From Streptomyces beigongshangae (GTDB taxonomy: Bacteria > Actinomycetota > Actinomycetes > Streptomycetales > Streptomycetaceae), in the NCBI RefSeq assembly GCF_019710745.1, contig NZ_JAHKJW010000029.1, positions 1 to 64,000 on the forward strand: DNA of 64,000 nucleotides, in the 5' to 3' direction. Below, one piece after another: positions 45,573 through 53,583 of the stretch (the stretch's first letter is position 1; each line of letters opens with the position of its first letter). Under the pieces are notes generated by a model. That model did not search any database, was not told the DNA's origin, and was given only the letters and a program-made list of their open reading frames with translations. The position numbers were made by a program, and so were the translations under genes.

Positions 45573-45986
45573 TCAGACCCTGGTCTCCGGGGCGTACGTG
45601 CCGAAGCTCCAGATGTTGCCCTCGACGTCCCGGGCCATGTAGTCCCGCGACCCGTGGTCCTGGTCCGTCGGGGGCATCAGGACCTCCGCCCCGTGGTCCA
45701 CGGCCCGCTGGTGGTGGGCGTCGACGTCGTCCACCACGACGTACACCCCGGCGGGGCCCGCGTTCTTCATGGCCTCGTCGAAGGGGCTGCCGGTGCCCTT
45801 GGAGCCCAGCATCACGGTGCCGTTGCCCTGGACCAGCTCGGCGTGCACCACCCTGCCGTCCTCGTCCTCGTACACCGACGCCTCGGTGAAGCCGAACGCC
45901 TCGGTGAGCTGTCTGATCGCGGCCGTCGCGTCCGCGTACAGCAGTGTCGGGCAGATGCCCGGGCGTCCGCCATCCGTGCCTGTCAT
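45573..45986 (-). CDS. VOC-superfamily (glyoxalase/bleomycin-resistance-like) protein
   Basis: A 137-residue protein with two beta-alpha-beta-beta-beta modules, close to the PhnB/YdeM-type branch. Features are CPTLLYADATAAIRQLTEAF, GFTEASVYEDEDGRVVHAEL, VYVVVDDVDAHHQRAVDHGA, and DYMARDVEGNIWSFGTYAP at the end. Such proteins may be metal-dependent enzymes or ligand binders; the His/Glu set (VVHAEL, DVDAHHQ, DVEGNIW) is incomplete for assured metal binding. It starts at the ATG at 45986, with GGAG 14 bp upstream. Confidence 0.83.
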   Translation of the reverse strand: MTGTDGGRPGICPTLLYADATAAIRQLTEAFGFTEASVYEDEDGRVVHAELVQGNGTVMLGSKGTGSPFDEAMKNAGPAGVYVVVDDVDAHHQRAVDHGAEVLMPPTDQDHGSRDYMARDVEGNIWSFGTYAPETRV

Positions 45987-46164
45987 ACCCCTCACTCCCT
46001 CCGGCCCGGCGGTTCCGCCCCACTGCCGGAACGCCGCCTGGATGTGACCTGTCCCACAGTCTCGCACCCGGCACCGACAACGCCCCGCCGGTCGCCGCAG
46101 CCGGGCGGCGCAGCGGCCCGTACCCGAACATCCGTACGCAGAAAAAGTGGTTGCACCGCCCCGT

Positions 46165-46170
46165 TAGACT
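46165..46170 (+). promoter_or_regulatory. -10 element TAGACT of the ABC-F leader
   Basis: TAGACT ends seven bases before the ATG of the upstream ORF, so transcription would start at or next to that ATG. No good TTGACA-like -35 is seen at 17-18 bp; TTGCAC at 46151 is too close. Confidence 0.55.
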
Positions 46171-46176
46171 TGGCCC

Positions 46177-46200
46177 ATGGCCATTCTCCTCGTGCATTAG
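46177..46200 (+). CDS. Leaderless seven-residue upstream ORF (MAILLVH)
   Basis: ATG at 46177 followed by codons for MAILLVH and TAG at 46198-46200. It lies 59 bp before the ABC-F start and has no ribosome site of its own, but a -10 box sits at the distance expected for a transcript beginning at its ATG. CTCCT in its Leu codons (46186-46190) can pair with AGGAG (46247-46251), the ribosome site of the ABC-F gene. This fits a regulatory leader peptide; translation and function are inferred. Confidence 0.55.
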   Translation: MAILLVH

Positions 46201-46258
46201 ACGGCGTGAACGCCCGCAACCACCCACCCCGTCGTCAACCCTGCCCAGGAGTCCGTCC

Positions 46259-47857
46259 GTGATTTCCGCCTCCGGTATCGAGCTGCGCGCCGGCGCCCGC
46301 GTCCTCATCGAGTCCGCGACCTTCCGCATCACCAAGGGCGACCGCATCGGTCTGGTCGGCCGCAACGGCGCCGGCAAGACCACCCTCACCAAGGTCCTCG
46401 CGGGTGAGGGCGTCCCCGCCGCGGGGACCGTCGCCCGCTCCGGCGAGGTCGGCTACCTCCCGCAGGACCCGCGCACCGGCGACCTCGACATGCTGGCCCG
46501 CGACCGGGTGCTCTCCGCGCGCGGCCTGGACACCCTGATCCGCAAGATGCGCGAGAACGAGCAGCGCATCGCGAACGGCTCGGGCGCCACCCGCGAGAAG
46601 GCCCTCAGGCAGTACGAGCGCCAGGAGACGGAGTTCCTCACCAAGGGCGGGTACGCCGCCGAGGCGGAGGCCGCCACCATCGCCGCCGCGCTCAACCTCC
46701 CCGACCGGGTGCTCGGCCAGCCCCTCCACACGCTCTCCGGCGGTCAGCGCCGCCGTATCGAGCTGGCGCGGATCCTGTTCTCGGACGCCGACACCCTGCT
46801 CCTCGACGAGCCCACGAACCACCTCGACGCCGACTCCATCGTCTGGCTGCGCGACTACCTCAAGACGTACCGCGGCGGCTTCATCGTGATCTCCCACGAC
46901 GTCGACCTGGTCGAGACCGTCGTCAACAAGGTGTTCTACCTGGACGCCAACCGCGCCCAGATCGACGTCTACAACATGGGCTGGAAGCTCTACCAGCAGC
47001 AGCGCGAGGCCGACGAGAAGCGCCGCAAGCGCGAGCGGCAGAACGCCGAGAAGAAGGCCGCCGCCCTGCACACGCAGGCCGACAAGATGCGTGCCAAGGC
47101 CACCAAGACCGTCGCCGCGCAGAACATGGCCAAGCGCGCGGACAAGCTGCTGGCCGGCCTGGAGGCCGAGCGGAAGTCCGACAAGGTCGCCAAGCTGCGC
47201 TTCCCCGACCCCTCCCCGTGCGGCAAGACCCCGCTGATGGCCGAGGGCCTGTCCAAGTCGTACGGCTCGCTGGAGATCTTCACCGACGTCGACCTGGCCA
47301 TCGACAAGGGTTCACGCGTCGTCATCCTCGGCCTGAACGGCGCCGGCAAGACGACCCTGCTCCGCCTCCTCGGCGGCGCGGAGAAGCCCGACACCGGCCG
47401 GGTCGTCGAGGGCCACGGACTCAAGCTCGGCTACTACGCGCAGGAGCACGAGACCCTCGACCCGCAGCGCACGGTCCTGGAGAACATGCGCTCCGCCGCC
47501 CCCGACCTGGACCTCGTCGAGGTGCGCAAGACGCTCGGCTCGTTCCTGTTCTCCGGCGACGACGTCGACAAGCCCGCCGGTGTCCTGTCCGGCGGTGAGA
47601 AGACCCGGCTCGCGCTCGCCACCCTCGTCGTCTCGTCCGCGAACGTCCTCCTCCTCGACGAGCCGACGAACAACCTCGACCCGGCCAGCCGCGAGGAGAT
47701 CCTCGGCGCGCTGCGCACCTACAAGGGCGCGGTCGTCCTCGTCACCCACGACGAGGGTGCCGTCGAGGCGCTCCAGCCGGAGCGGATCATCCTGCTGCCC
47801 GACGGCGTGGAGGACCTGTGGGGCGCCGACTACGCCGACCTGGTGGCCCTCGCCTGA
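46259..47857 (+). CDS. ABC-F family ribosome-associated ATPase
   Basis: A 532-residue protein with two ABC domains and no membrane segment. Domain 1 has GLVGRNGAGKTTLTKVLAG, LSGGQRRRIELARILF and TLLLDEPTNHLDADSIVWLR; domain 2 has LGLNGAGKTTLLRLLGG, LSGGEKTRLALATLVVSSAN and VLLLDEPTNNLDPASREEIL. The linker (residues about 240-310) is long, basic and helical (EKRRKRERQNAEKKAAALH), the P-site tRNA interaction motif of ABC-F proteins. Members act on the ribosome in translation control or antibiotic resistance; which applies here is unknown. The GTG start follows AGGAG. An upstream ORF and possible anti-Shine-Dalgarno pairing suggest attenuation. Confidence 0.93.
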   Translation: MISASGIELRAGARVLIESATFRITKGDRIGLVGRNGAGKTTLTKVLAGEGVPAAGTVARSGEVGYLPQDPRTGDLDMLARDRVLSARGLDTLIRKMRENEQRIANGSGATREKALRQYERQETEFLTKGGYAAEAEAATIAAALNLPDRVLGQPLHTLSGGQRRRIELARILFSDADTLLLDEPTNHLDADSIVWLRDYLKTYRGGFIVISHDVDLVETVVNKVFYLDANRAQIDVYNMGWKLYQQQREADEKRRKRERQNAEKKAAALHTQADKMRAKATKTVAAQNMAKRADKLLAGLEAERKSDKVAKLRFPDPSPCGKTPLMAEGLSKSYGSLEIFTDVDLAIDKGSRVVILGLNGAGKTTLLRLLGGAEKPDTGRVVEGHGLKLGYYAQEHETLDPQRTVLENMRSAAPDLDLVEVRKTLGSFLFSGDDVDKPAGVLSGGEKTRLALATLVVSSANVLLLDEPTNNLDPASREEILGALRTYKGAVVLVTHDEGAVEALQPERIILLPDGVEDLWGADYADLVALA

Positions 47858-48210
47858 CGGTCCGCGGTGCTTGATCGATTGACTGATCCACTCCGTATGG
47901 ATCATTCGGCCGATCCGTGATCCCCCATCTGTGTGAGGTCTCCTCATACCGAGGTGTGTCCTACACCGATTTCGCGGCCGGGCTCCCCGCTCCCGGGGGC
48001 CCGGCCGCCGTGCGTCGCTGACCTGGAACTTCGCCCGCTGACTCGGTCGGCCGTACGGATCCCGGACGGTTGGAATTCGTGATTCCGCTCGTGGTGACAG
48101 GCCGGCGCGCCGCAAGCTCGTCCCATCGACCTTGCCGAATGGGTGGCCAGGACGCTCATGAGGGGTGATCATGAGAAGTACCAGAGCGCACTTCCGCTGA
48201 GGAGGCACGG
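47858..48210. other. Intergenic region, 353 bp
   Basis: No convincing gene. It holds two inverted repeats: TGATCC/GGATCA (47884-47889 and 47899-47904) and the 21-bp site at 48155-48175. The DNA is notably less GC-rich (GATC- and TCA-rich) than its surroundings, consistent with promoters for the small HTH gene. Confidence 0.6.
48155..48175. promoter_or_regulatory. Inverted repeat upstream of small HTH gene
   Basis: CTCATGA (48155-48161), GGGGTGA, TCATGAG (48169-48175): perfect 7-bp arms 36 bp before the HTH start. It may be an operator, possibly for autoregulation. Confidence 0.5.
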
Positions 48211-48432
48211 GTGGCCGAGACTCTGAAGAAGGGCAGCCGGGTGACCGGCGCCGCGCGCGACAAGCTCGCGGCAGACCTGAAGAAAAAGTACGACTCCGGT
48301 GCGAGCATCCGGGCACTGGCCGAGGAGACCGGCCGCTCGTATGGCTTCGTGCACCGGATGCTCAGCGAGTCGGGTGTCACGCTCCGTGGACGTGGCGGAG
48401 CGACGCGGGGCAAGAAGTCCGCGTCGAGCTGA
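48211..48432 (+). CDS. Small helix-turn-helix DNA-binding protein
   Basis: A 73-residue basic protein. Residues about 17-55 form a resolvase/Hin-like HTH (KLAADLKKKYDSGASIRALA, EETGRSYGFVHRMLSESGVT), with a Lys-rich N-terminus and a Gly/Arg/Lys-rich C-terminal tail (RGRGGATRGKKSASS) suited to DNA or RNA backbone binding. The GTG start follows GAGGAGG. Such tiny HTH proteins are widely conserved in Streptomyces, but I know no assigned role. An inverted repeat just upstream may be its own target. Confidence 0.85.
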   Translation: MAETLKKGSRVTGAARDKLAADLKKKYDSGASIRALAEETGRSYGFVHRMLSESGVTLRGRGGATRGKKSASS

Positions 48433-48563
48433 AGCCGGGCGGCTGCTCGTTTTCGATGGTGGCCACCCGGTCGGCCGTATGACCGTCCGGGTGGTTACTG
48501 TGCAGTCACTTGAGGGTGCGCTCCTGCGGCGCCCTCGCCGACCGCACCCATCGGAGGCGTCCC

Positions 48564-49355
48564 ATGGCATCGTTCGACCCGCTGCTCGACAAGGACGGCG
48601 TACGGCTCACCGTCGACGACGCGCTCGCCACGGTGACGCTCACCAACGCGGCCAAGCGCAACGTGCAGAGCCCCGCTCTGTGGCGGGCACTGGCCGAGGC
48701 GGGCCGACTGCTGCCGGGAACCGTGCGTGTCGTCGTGCTGCGCGCCGAGGGCAGGTCCTTCTCCGCGGGGCTCGACCGGCAGGCGTTCACGCCCGAGGGC
48801 TTCGACGGCGAGCCGTCGTTCGTCGACCTCGCGCGTGGTTCGGACGCCGAGCTCGACGCGGCCATCGCCGGGTACCAGGAGGGCTTCACCTGGTGGCGCA
48901 GGAGCGACATCGTGTCCGTCGCCGCCGTGCAGGGACACGCCATAGGGGCCGGCTTCCAGCTCGCGCTCGCCTGTGACCTGCGCGTCGTCGCCGACGACGT
49001 GCAGTTCGCCATGCGCGAGACCGGACTGGGGCTCGTGCCCGACCTCACGGGGACGCATCCGCTGGTGGGTCTCGTCGGCTACGCCCGCGCGCTGGAGATC
49101 TGCGCGACGGGGCGGTTCGTACAGGCGGAGGAGGCGCAGCGGAGCGGGCTCGCCAACATCGCCGTGCCCGCCGCCCAGCTCGACGACACGGTCGGGGAAC
49201 TGGCCGCGGCGCTGCTGGCCGCGCCGCGGGACGCGCTCATCGAGACCAAGGCCCTGTTGCAGGGGGCCGTCGACCGTACGTACGAGGACCAGCGGGTGGC
49301 GGAGCGCGCCGCGCAGGGACGGCGGCTGCGGGACCTGGCGGGCCTCTCCGACTGA
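48564..49355 (+). CDS. Enoyl-CoA hydratase/isomerase family protein
   Basis: A 263-residue crotonase-fold protein. The oxyanion-hole blocks are VVVLRAEGRSFSAGLDRQAF and VQGHAIGAGFQLALACDLRV, followed by FAMRETGLGLVPDLTGTHPL. The usual second catalytic Glu of true hydratases is not obvious in the GTHPL region (Asp in VPDLTG is present), so it may be an isomerase, hydrolase or other crotonase. The start is the ATG at 48564 after GGAGGCG. It stands alone, convergent with the next gene. Confidence 0.88.
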   Translation: MASFDPLLDKDGVRLTVDDALATVTLTNAAKRNVQSPALWRALAEAGRLLPGTVRVVVLRAEGRSFSAGLDRQAFTPEGFDGEPSFVDLARGSDAELDAAIAGYQEGFTWWRRSDIVSVAAVQGHAIGAGFQLALACDLRVVADDVQFAMRETGLGLVPDLTGTHPLVGLVGYARALEICATGRFVQAEEAQRSGLANIAVPAAQLDDTVGELAAALLAAPRDALIETKALLQGAVDRTYEDQRVAERAAQGRRLRDLAGLSD

Positions 49356-49367
49356 CTCCGACCGGCT

Positions 49368-49385
49368 CCGACCGGCTCCGGTCGG
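49368..49385. terminator. Hairpin between convergent genes
   Basis: CCGACCGG and CCGGTCGG (8-bp arms, tiny CT loop) in the 33-bp gap between the enoyl-CoA hydratase and the convergent gene ending at 49389. Confidence 0.4.
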
Positions 49386-49388
49386 CTT

Positions 49389-50174
49389 CTAGGGGGCCGG
49401 GGCGGCCGGGGGCACCGCGGTGACCAGTACCGCTGTCGTGGGACGGCCGGGACATCCCTCCGTGACGGCCGCGCGGACCGCCCTGGCCGTGTCCAGGGCG
49501 CGGACGGCCGGGCCCACCTCGATCTCCACCCGGACGTGGCGGCGGGGGAGGGCCGCGTCACCGGGGTGCTCCTCGATGTGCGCCGGACGGCTGAGGGCCG
49601 TCACGCCCGGCACGGACAGGACGGCGGCGGCCACGCGGGACTCGTCCGTGCCGGGTGCGGGGGAGGACCCGTCGGGGCGCAGGGCGCCGGTGTCGACGTC
49701 GGCTTCGGTGTCGGCTTCGGTGTCGACGCCGACATCGGTGTCGGCGTCGGTGCAGGGCGGATCCACAGAGGCCGTGCCCTCCTCCAGCAGCCCCGTCACC
49801 CGCAGGTCCACCTCCGTGACCCCCAGGCCCAGCCGGTCCGTCGCGGCGGAGGCGAGCACCGCGCGCAGACGGGACGCGGTCGTGGGCAGGGGCTCCGCGG
49901 GCGTGGCCGTGAACTCCGCGGTGATGCGCAGCGGGCCCGGCGGCAGCGCGCTCGGCGGTGGCGGTACGGCGGGCTCGGACACGTCGCCCGGGTCGACGAG
50001 GGCCAGCCGCACGGAACCCAGACGCACCTCCGGCATCCGGCGCACCGCGCGGCGCAGCACGGCGACGGCCGCCGCCTCCGTGATCCACGCGCCGTCGTGC
50101 GGACCGCCCAGCGGCAGCAGCCTGCCGCGGCCCAGCTGCTGCCGTACCGCCCACGTCCACCGGTCCGTCGTCAT
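49389..50174 (-). CDS. Unknown protein linked to Asp23/Gls24 locus
   Basis: A 261-residue soluble protein without signal peptide. Its N-terminus (MTTDRWTWAVRQQLGRGRLL) and C-terminal third (RVAAAVLSVPGVTALSRPAH, HVRVEIEVGPAVRALDTARA) look like degenerate Asp23-type beta-alpha units (compare VRxAVxxxxP in the neighbours). A middle stretch of Asp/Thr/Val/Glu repeats (DADTDVGVDTEADTEADVDT) is coded by near-perfect 12-18 bp repeats and probably unstructured. Orthologues beside Asp23 genes are, as I recall, sometimes auto-labelled nucleopolyhedrovirus P10 family, which says little. It is divergent from the Asp23 operon, 86 bp apart. Confidence 0.75.
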   Translation of the reverse strand: MTTDRWTWAVRQQLGRGRLLPLGGPHDGAWITEAAAVAVLRRAVRRMPEVRLGSVRLALVDPGDVSEPAVPPPPSALPPGPLRITAEFTATPAEPLPTTASRLRAVLASAATDRLGLGVTEVDLRVTGLLEEGTASVDPPCTDADTDVGVDTEADTEADVDTGALRPDGSSPAPGTDESRVAAAVLSVPGVTALSRPAHIEEHPGDAALPRRHVRVEIEVGPAVRALDTARAVRAAVTEGCPGRPTTAVLVTAVPPAAPAP

Positions 50175-50260
50175 CGTCCCAGCCTGCCGCATCCCTGGCG
50201 CGCAAGTCGCCGACCGCGCTTAATGTGGGCTGAGAGGCCTACCGGAAGGGATGCACGGCG

Positions 50261-50764
50261 ATGAGCGACACGACGCAGCAGCAGCGGCCCGAAAGTCCCG
50301 GGGCCGGGCAGCAGCCGGACCGGCGGCAGCCGGAGAGTACCGGCACGGGCAGACGCGGTGGCGGCGACCCCTCCGCCCGGGGGCGTACCACCATCGCCGA
50401 CGGGGTCGTCGAGAAGATCGCCGGACTCGCCGCCCGCGACGTCCTCGGGGTGCACGCCATGGGCAGCGGGATCTCACGGACCTTCGGCGCGGTGCGCGAC
50501 CGGGTGCCCGGCGGCGGCACGAAGTCCGTCAGCCGGGGCGTCAAGGCCGAGGTCGGCGAGGTGCAGACCGCGCTCGACCTGGAGATCGTCGTCGAATACG
50601 GCGTGTCCATCGCCGATGTCGCCCGTGACGTGCGGGAGAACGTCATCGCGGCCGTCGAGCGCATGACGGGCCTGGAGGTCGTCGAGGTCGACATCGCGGT
50701 CAGCGACGTCAAACTGCCGGAGGAGGACGAGGACGACGACGAACCGGAGAGCCGGCTCCGGTGA
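50261..50764 (+). CDS. Asp23/Gls24 family envelope stress protein
   Basis: A 167-residue protein. After a Gln/Pro/Gly-rich 40-residue leader comes the Asp23 domain: TTIADGVVEKIAGLAARDVL, GVHAMGSG, VSRGVKAEVGEVQTALDLEI, VVEYGVSIADVARDVRENVI and AAVERMTGLEVVEVDIAVSD. It ends in an acidic tail (EEDEDDDE). In firmicutes these proteins coat the inner membrane through AmaP; the same gene set follows here. It leads a five-gene operon. Confidence 0.9.
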   Translation: MSDTTQQQRPESPGAGQQPDRRQPESTGTGRRGGGDPSARGRTTIADGVVEKIAGLAARDVLGVHAMGSGISRTFGAVRDRVPGGGTKSVSRGVKAEVGEVQTALDLEIVVEYGVSIADVARDVRENVIAAVERMTGLEVVEVDIAVSDVKLPEEDEDDDEPESRLR

Positions 50765-50828
50765 CACCGCACGAGCCCCCGCCCGCATCCGCCGAGCGAC
50801 CACCGAGTGACCTGCTGAGGAGCGCACC

Positions 50829-51032
50829 ATGAGCATGGCCGTGATCGGCATGATCGTCGGAATGGCGCTGGGATTCGCCGGGTACTTCGGCGGGTTCGGC
50901 GCCTTCCTCCTGGTGGCGGCACTGGGCGCCGTCGGCTTCGTCGTGGGCCGCTTCCTGGAAGGGGATCTGGACCCCGGTGACCTCTTCCGCTCCCGCGGCG
51001 ACCGCGGCGACCGCGACGACCACCGGCGGTGA
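50829..51032 (+). CDS. Small membrane protein of Asp23 locus (DUF2273-like)
   Basis: A 67-residue protein with two Gly/Ala-rich transmembrane helices (AVIGMIVGMALGFAGYFGGF and AFLLVAALGAVGFVVGRFLE) and a charged C-terminus. The layout is that of the small DUF2273-type proteins found with AmaP and Asp23. The ATG follows GAGGAG. It overlaps the next gene by 4 nt. Confidence 0.82.
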   Translation: MSMAVIGMIVGMALGFAGYFGGFGAFLLVAALGAVGFVVGRFLEGDLDPGDLFRSRGDRGDRDDHRR

Positions 51033-51472
51033 CGCACGTGTCCGATGAGCCCACCGGACCCGCGACCCCGACGGGTGCCCGGCCCGACAGCCCGGACCGT
51101 TCCGGCGGCCCGGACCGTCCCGGCCGCACGCGCCGCACCGTCGCGCCGGGCGAGCGCGGCGCGCTCAGGGTCACCGACCGGGTCGTCGCGAAGATCGCCC
51201 GGCAGGCGGCGCGCGAGGCGCTCGGCCCCCCGCCCTCCGGCGCGGCGCCCCCGCACACCACGGTCGTCGTGCACCGCGACCTGGCCCGCGTCGGCGTCGG
51301 TCTCGAACTCGGCTACCCCTGCGACATCGGCGCCCGGTGCGGTGCCGTGCGGCGCCGGGTCGCCGAACGGGTGGAGGCGCTGGCGGGGATGAAAGTACCC
51401 GAGGTCGCCGTCCGGGTGGAGCGGCTGCACCCCGCACCGGCGGGCGGCGCGGCACGGGGGAGGACGCGATGA
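51029..51472 (+). CDS. Second Asp23/Gls24-like protein
   Basis: A 147-residue protein with a disordered, basic/acidic 45-residue leader and a short Asp23 core: LRVTDRVVAKIARQAAREAL, TTVVVHRDLARVGVGLELGY, RRRVAERVEALAGMKVPEVA and VRVERLHPAP. The GTG start overlaps the small membrane-protein stop. With the first Asp23 gene it gives the locus two paralogues that may form a mixed layer under the membrane. Confidence 0.83.
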   Translation: MTHVSDEPTGPATPTGARPDSPDRSGGPDRPGRTRRTVAPGERGALRVTDRVVAKIARQAAREALGPPPSGAAPPHTTVVVHRDLARVGVGLELGYPCDIGARCGAVRRRVAERVEALAGMKVPEVAVRVERLHPAPAGGAARGRTR

Positions 51473-52149
51473 GCGAGCCCCGGGGCCCGGAGACCACCCG
51501 GCACCCGCCCGTCGCCGGGGAAGGGGAACCCGCCGGGGGCGGACCCGGCCGGTCCGCCCCCGCGGCGGAGCACACCCCGCTGCCGGACCCCGACGACGCC
51601 GGGCACGGCAGCGGCCGGTTCTGGTCGGCCCGCCGGATTCCCGCGGCCGTCCTCGCGCCGCTGGTCCTGGCCGCCGCCGGCCTCCTGCTGTACGACGTCG
51701 TCGCCGTCCGCGCCGGCCGGTCCGCCCTGCACTGGCGCAGGTCCCTGGCGCGCGAACTCGCCGAACGGCCCCTGGACGACACCTGGGTGCTCGTCGGCGC
51801 CGGCGCCGCGACGGCCCTGGGCCTGTGGCTGTTCGTCCTCGCCGTGACCCCGGGACTGCGCGGCGTCCTGCCGATGTGGCGCCCCCGCCCCGACGTACGG
51901 GCCGGACTGCGCCGCGACGCCGCGGCGACGGTGCTGCGCGACCGGGCCATGGAGGTGCCCGGCGTGCGGTCGGTCCGGGTCCGTACGGGACGCGGGAAGG
52001 CGGATGTCCGCGCGGTCTCGCACTTCCGCGAACTCGACGACGTCCGCGCGGATCTGGACGCCGTACTCGCCGACGCCGTCGGGGAACTCGGCCTCGTCCG
52101 GCGGCCCGCCCTCTCGGTGCGGGTCACACGGCCGGGCCGGAAGGGGTGA
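51469..52149 (+). CDS. Membrane protein of Asp23 locus (DUF6286-like)
   Basis: A 226-residue protein with two transmembrane helices (AAVLAPLVLAAAGLLLYDVV and TWVLVGAGAATALGLWLFVL) separated by a short loop. The C-terminal cytosolic part (DAAATVLRDRAMEVPGVRSV, RVRTGRGKADVRAVSHFREL) is an Asp23-like alpha/beta unit. The family is usually labelled DUF6286/alkaline shock-related. The ATG overlaps the upstream stop (ATGA) and its stop overlaps the next start. Confidence 0.83.
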   Translation: MSEPRGPETTRHPPVAGEGEPAGGGPGRSAPAAEHTPLPDPDDAGHGSGRFWSARRIPAAVLAPLVLAAAGLLLYDVVAVRAGRSALHWRRSLARELAERPLDDTWVLVGAGAATALGLWLFVLAVTPGLRGVLPMWRPRPDVRAGLRRDAAATVLRDRAMEVPGVRSVRVRTGRGKADVRAVSHFRELDDVRADLDAVLADAVGELGLVRRPALSVRVTRPGRKG

Positions 52150-52733
52150 CCGGGGTGTTGAAGATCGCGAACCGTGTCCTGCTGGGCCTCGTGGGTCTGC
52201 TCCTCCTCGCGCTCGGCGGTTCCGTGCTGGCCGTCGGCCTCGGGGTGGACCCGCCCTCGTGGTGGATCCACGACGGGCGGCACGACGTGCTGCTGAGCGA
52301 CGCCGACCGGACGCGGTGGCGGGACGACGGCTGGTGGTGGCCGGTCGTCGTCGCCGTACTGGCCCTGACCGTGCTGCTCGCCCTGTGGTGGCTGATCGCG
52401 GTGCTGCGGCGGCGCAGGCTCACCGAGGTGCCGGTCGACACCGGCGACGGCGAGGGCGCGCTGCTGCGGGGACGGGCCCTGGAGGACGCGCTGGCGGCCG
52501 AGGCGGGCGCGCTGGAAGGGGTACGGAGCGCGCGGGCGGCGCTCGGCGGCCGGCGCGGGGCCCCCGAGGTCCGGGTCCGCCTGCTCCTGGAACCGCACGC
52601 GGCCCCCGGCGAGACCCTGCACCGCCTGACGACGGAGCCGCTCGCCCACGCGAGGGACTCCGCCGGCCTCCCGTCCCTCCCGGCGGAGGTGCACCTGCGC
52701 GCGGTGGGACACCGCCCGGAGAGGGTCACCTGA
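52146..52733 (+). CDS. amaP: AmaP-like alkaline shock membrane anchor protein
   Basis: A 195-residue protein with two N-terminal transmembrane helices (LLGLVGLLLLALGGSVLAVG and VVVAVLALTVLLALWWLIAV) and a cytosolic tail with an Asp23-like unit (ALAAEAGALEGVRSARAALG). That layout matches AmaP, which tethers Asp23 to the membrane. The GTG at 52146 overlaps the stop before it; a GTG at 52155 is possible. It ends the operon. Confidence 0.78.
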   Translation: MTGVLKIANRVLLGLVGLLLLALGGSVLAVGLGVDPPSWWIHDGRHDVLLSDADRTRWRDDGWWWPVVVAVLALTVLLALWWLIAVLRRRRLTEVPVDTGDGEGALLRGRALEDALAAEAGALEGVRSARAALGGRRGAPEVRVRLLLEPHAAPGETLHRLTTEPLAHARDSAGLPSLPAEVHLRAVGHRPERVT

Positions 52734-52823
52734 CGACGGATGTGCCCGGCCGCGCCGAGAGGTCGTGGCCGACGGACGTGTCCGGCCGCGCCGAGAGGTC
52801 GTGCCAGGAGCCGGGACCGGGGG

Positions 52824-53579
52824 CTAGAACCCGTGCCGGGCGCCCCCGTCGACGGGCACCATGATCCCGGTCAGGTAGGACGCCGCGGGCGACAGCAGGA
52901 ACGCGGCCGTCCGCCCGAACTCCTCCGGCGTCCCGTAGCGCCGCAACGGGATCCGCGCCTCGTTGGCCGCCCGGGCGGCGGCGGGATCGGCCGCGTACCC
53001 GTCCAGCTCCCGTACGCGATCCGTGTCGATCCGTGCCGGAAGCAGCCCGACGACCCGGATGCCGCGCGGTCCGAGCTCGTCGGACAGGGACTTGGCGAAC
53101 CCGGCGAGGCCGGGCCGCAGGCCGTTGGAGACGGTCAGCCCCGCGATCGGCTCGTGCACCGACCCGGAGAGCACGAAGCCGATGACCCCGCCCTCGCCCA
53201 GTTCGGCGGCGGCCGCGCGGGCCAGCCGGACCGCGCCGAGGAAGACGGAGTCGAACGCGGACCGCCACTGCTCGTCCGTGGTGTCGGCGACGAAGCCGGG
53301 TGCCGGGCCGCCGACGCTGACGAGGATGCCGTCGAAGCCGCCGAAGCGCTCACGGGCGGCGGCGATCAGCCGCTCCGGCGCCGACGGGTCGGCGTTGTCC
53401 ACGGCCACCCCGTGCGCGTCCGGGCCGAGCGCCGCCGCGGCCTCGGCCACCGTCTTCCCTTCGCGTCCGGTGACGACCACCTTCGCGCCGTCGCCGACGA
53501 GTTCCCGTGCGGCGGCGTGGCCCAGGCCGCGCGTTGCTCCGGTGACGACGTAGACGCGGTCCTTCAGTCCGAGATCCAT
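52824..53579 (-). CDS. Short-chain dehydrogenase/reductase, atypical active site
   Basis: A 251-residue SDR. The cofactor site VYVVTGATRGLGHAAARELV is intact and the T(G)xxxGxG pattern with VVVTGREGKT suggests NADP(H). The expected catalytic Ser is in VLSGSVHEPIAG, but at the YxxxK place the sequence is LTVSNGLRPGLAGFAKSL, so the canonical Tyr and Lys are not in register. This resembles a known 3-oxoacyl-ACP reductase-like subgroup with SNGLR or SNVLR there. Activity is therefore uncertain. It starts 4 bp after the GH15 stop with GGAGG inside that gene's end, so the two are coupled. Confidence 0.87.
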   Translation of the reverse strand: MDLGLKDRVYVVTGATRGLGHAAARELVGDGAKVVVTGREGKTVAEAAAALGPDAHGVAVDNADPSAPERLIAAARERFGGFDGILVSVGGPAPGFVADTTDEQWRSAFDSVFLGAVRLARAAAAELGEGGVIGFVLSGSVHEPIAGLTVSNGLRPGLAGFAKSLSDELGPRGIRVVGLLPARIDTDRVRELDGYAADPAAARAANEARIPLRRYGTPEEFGRTAAFLLSPAASYLTGIMVPVDGGARHGF

Positions 53580-53583
53580 GGCG

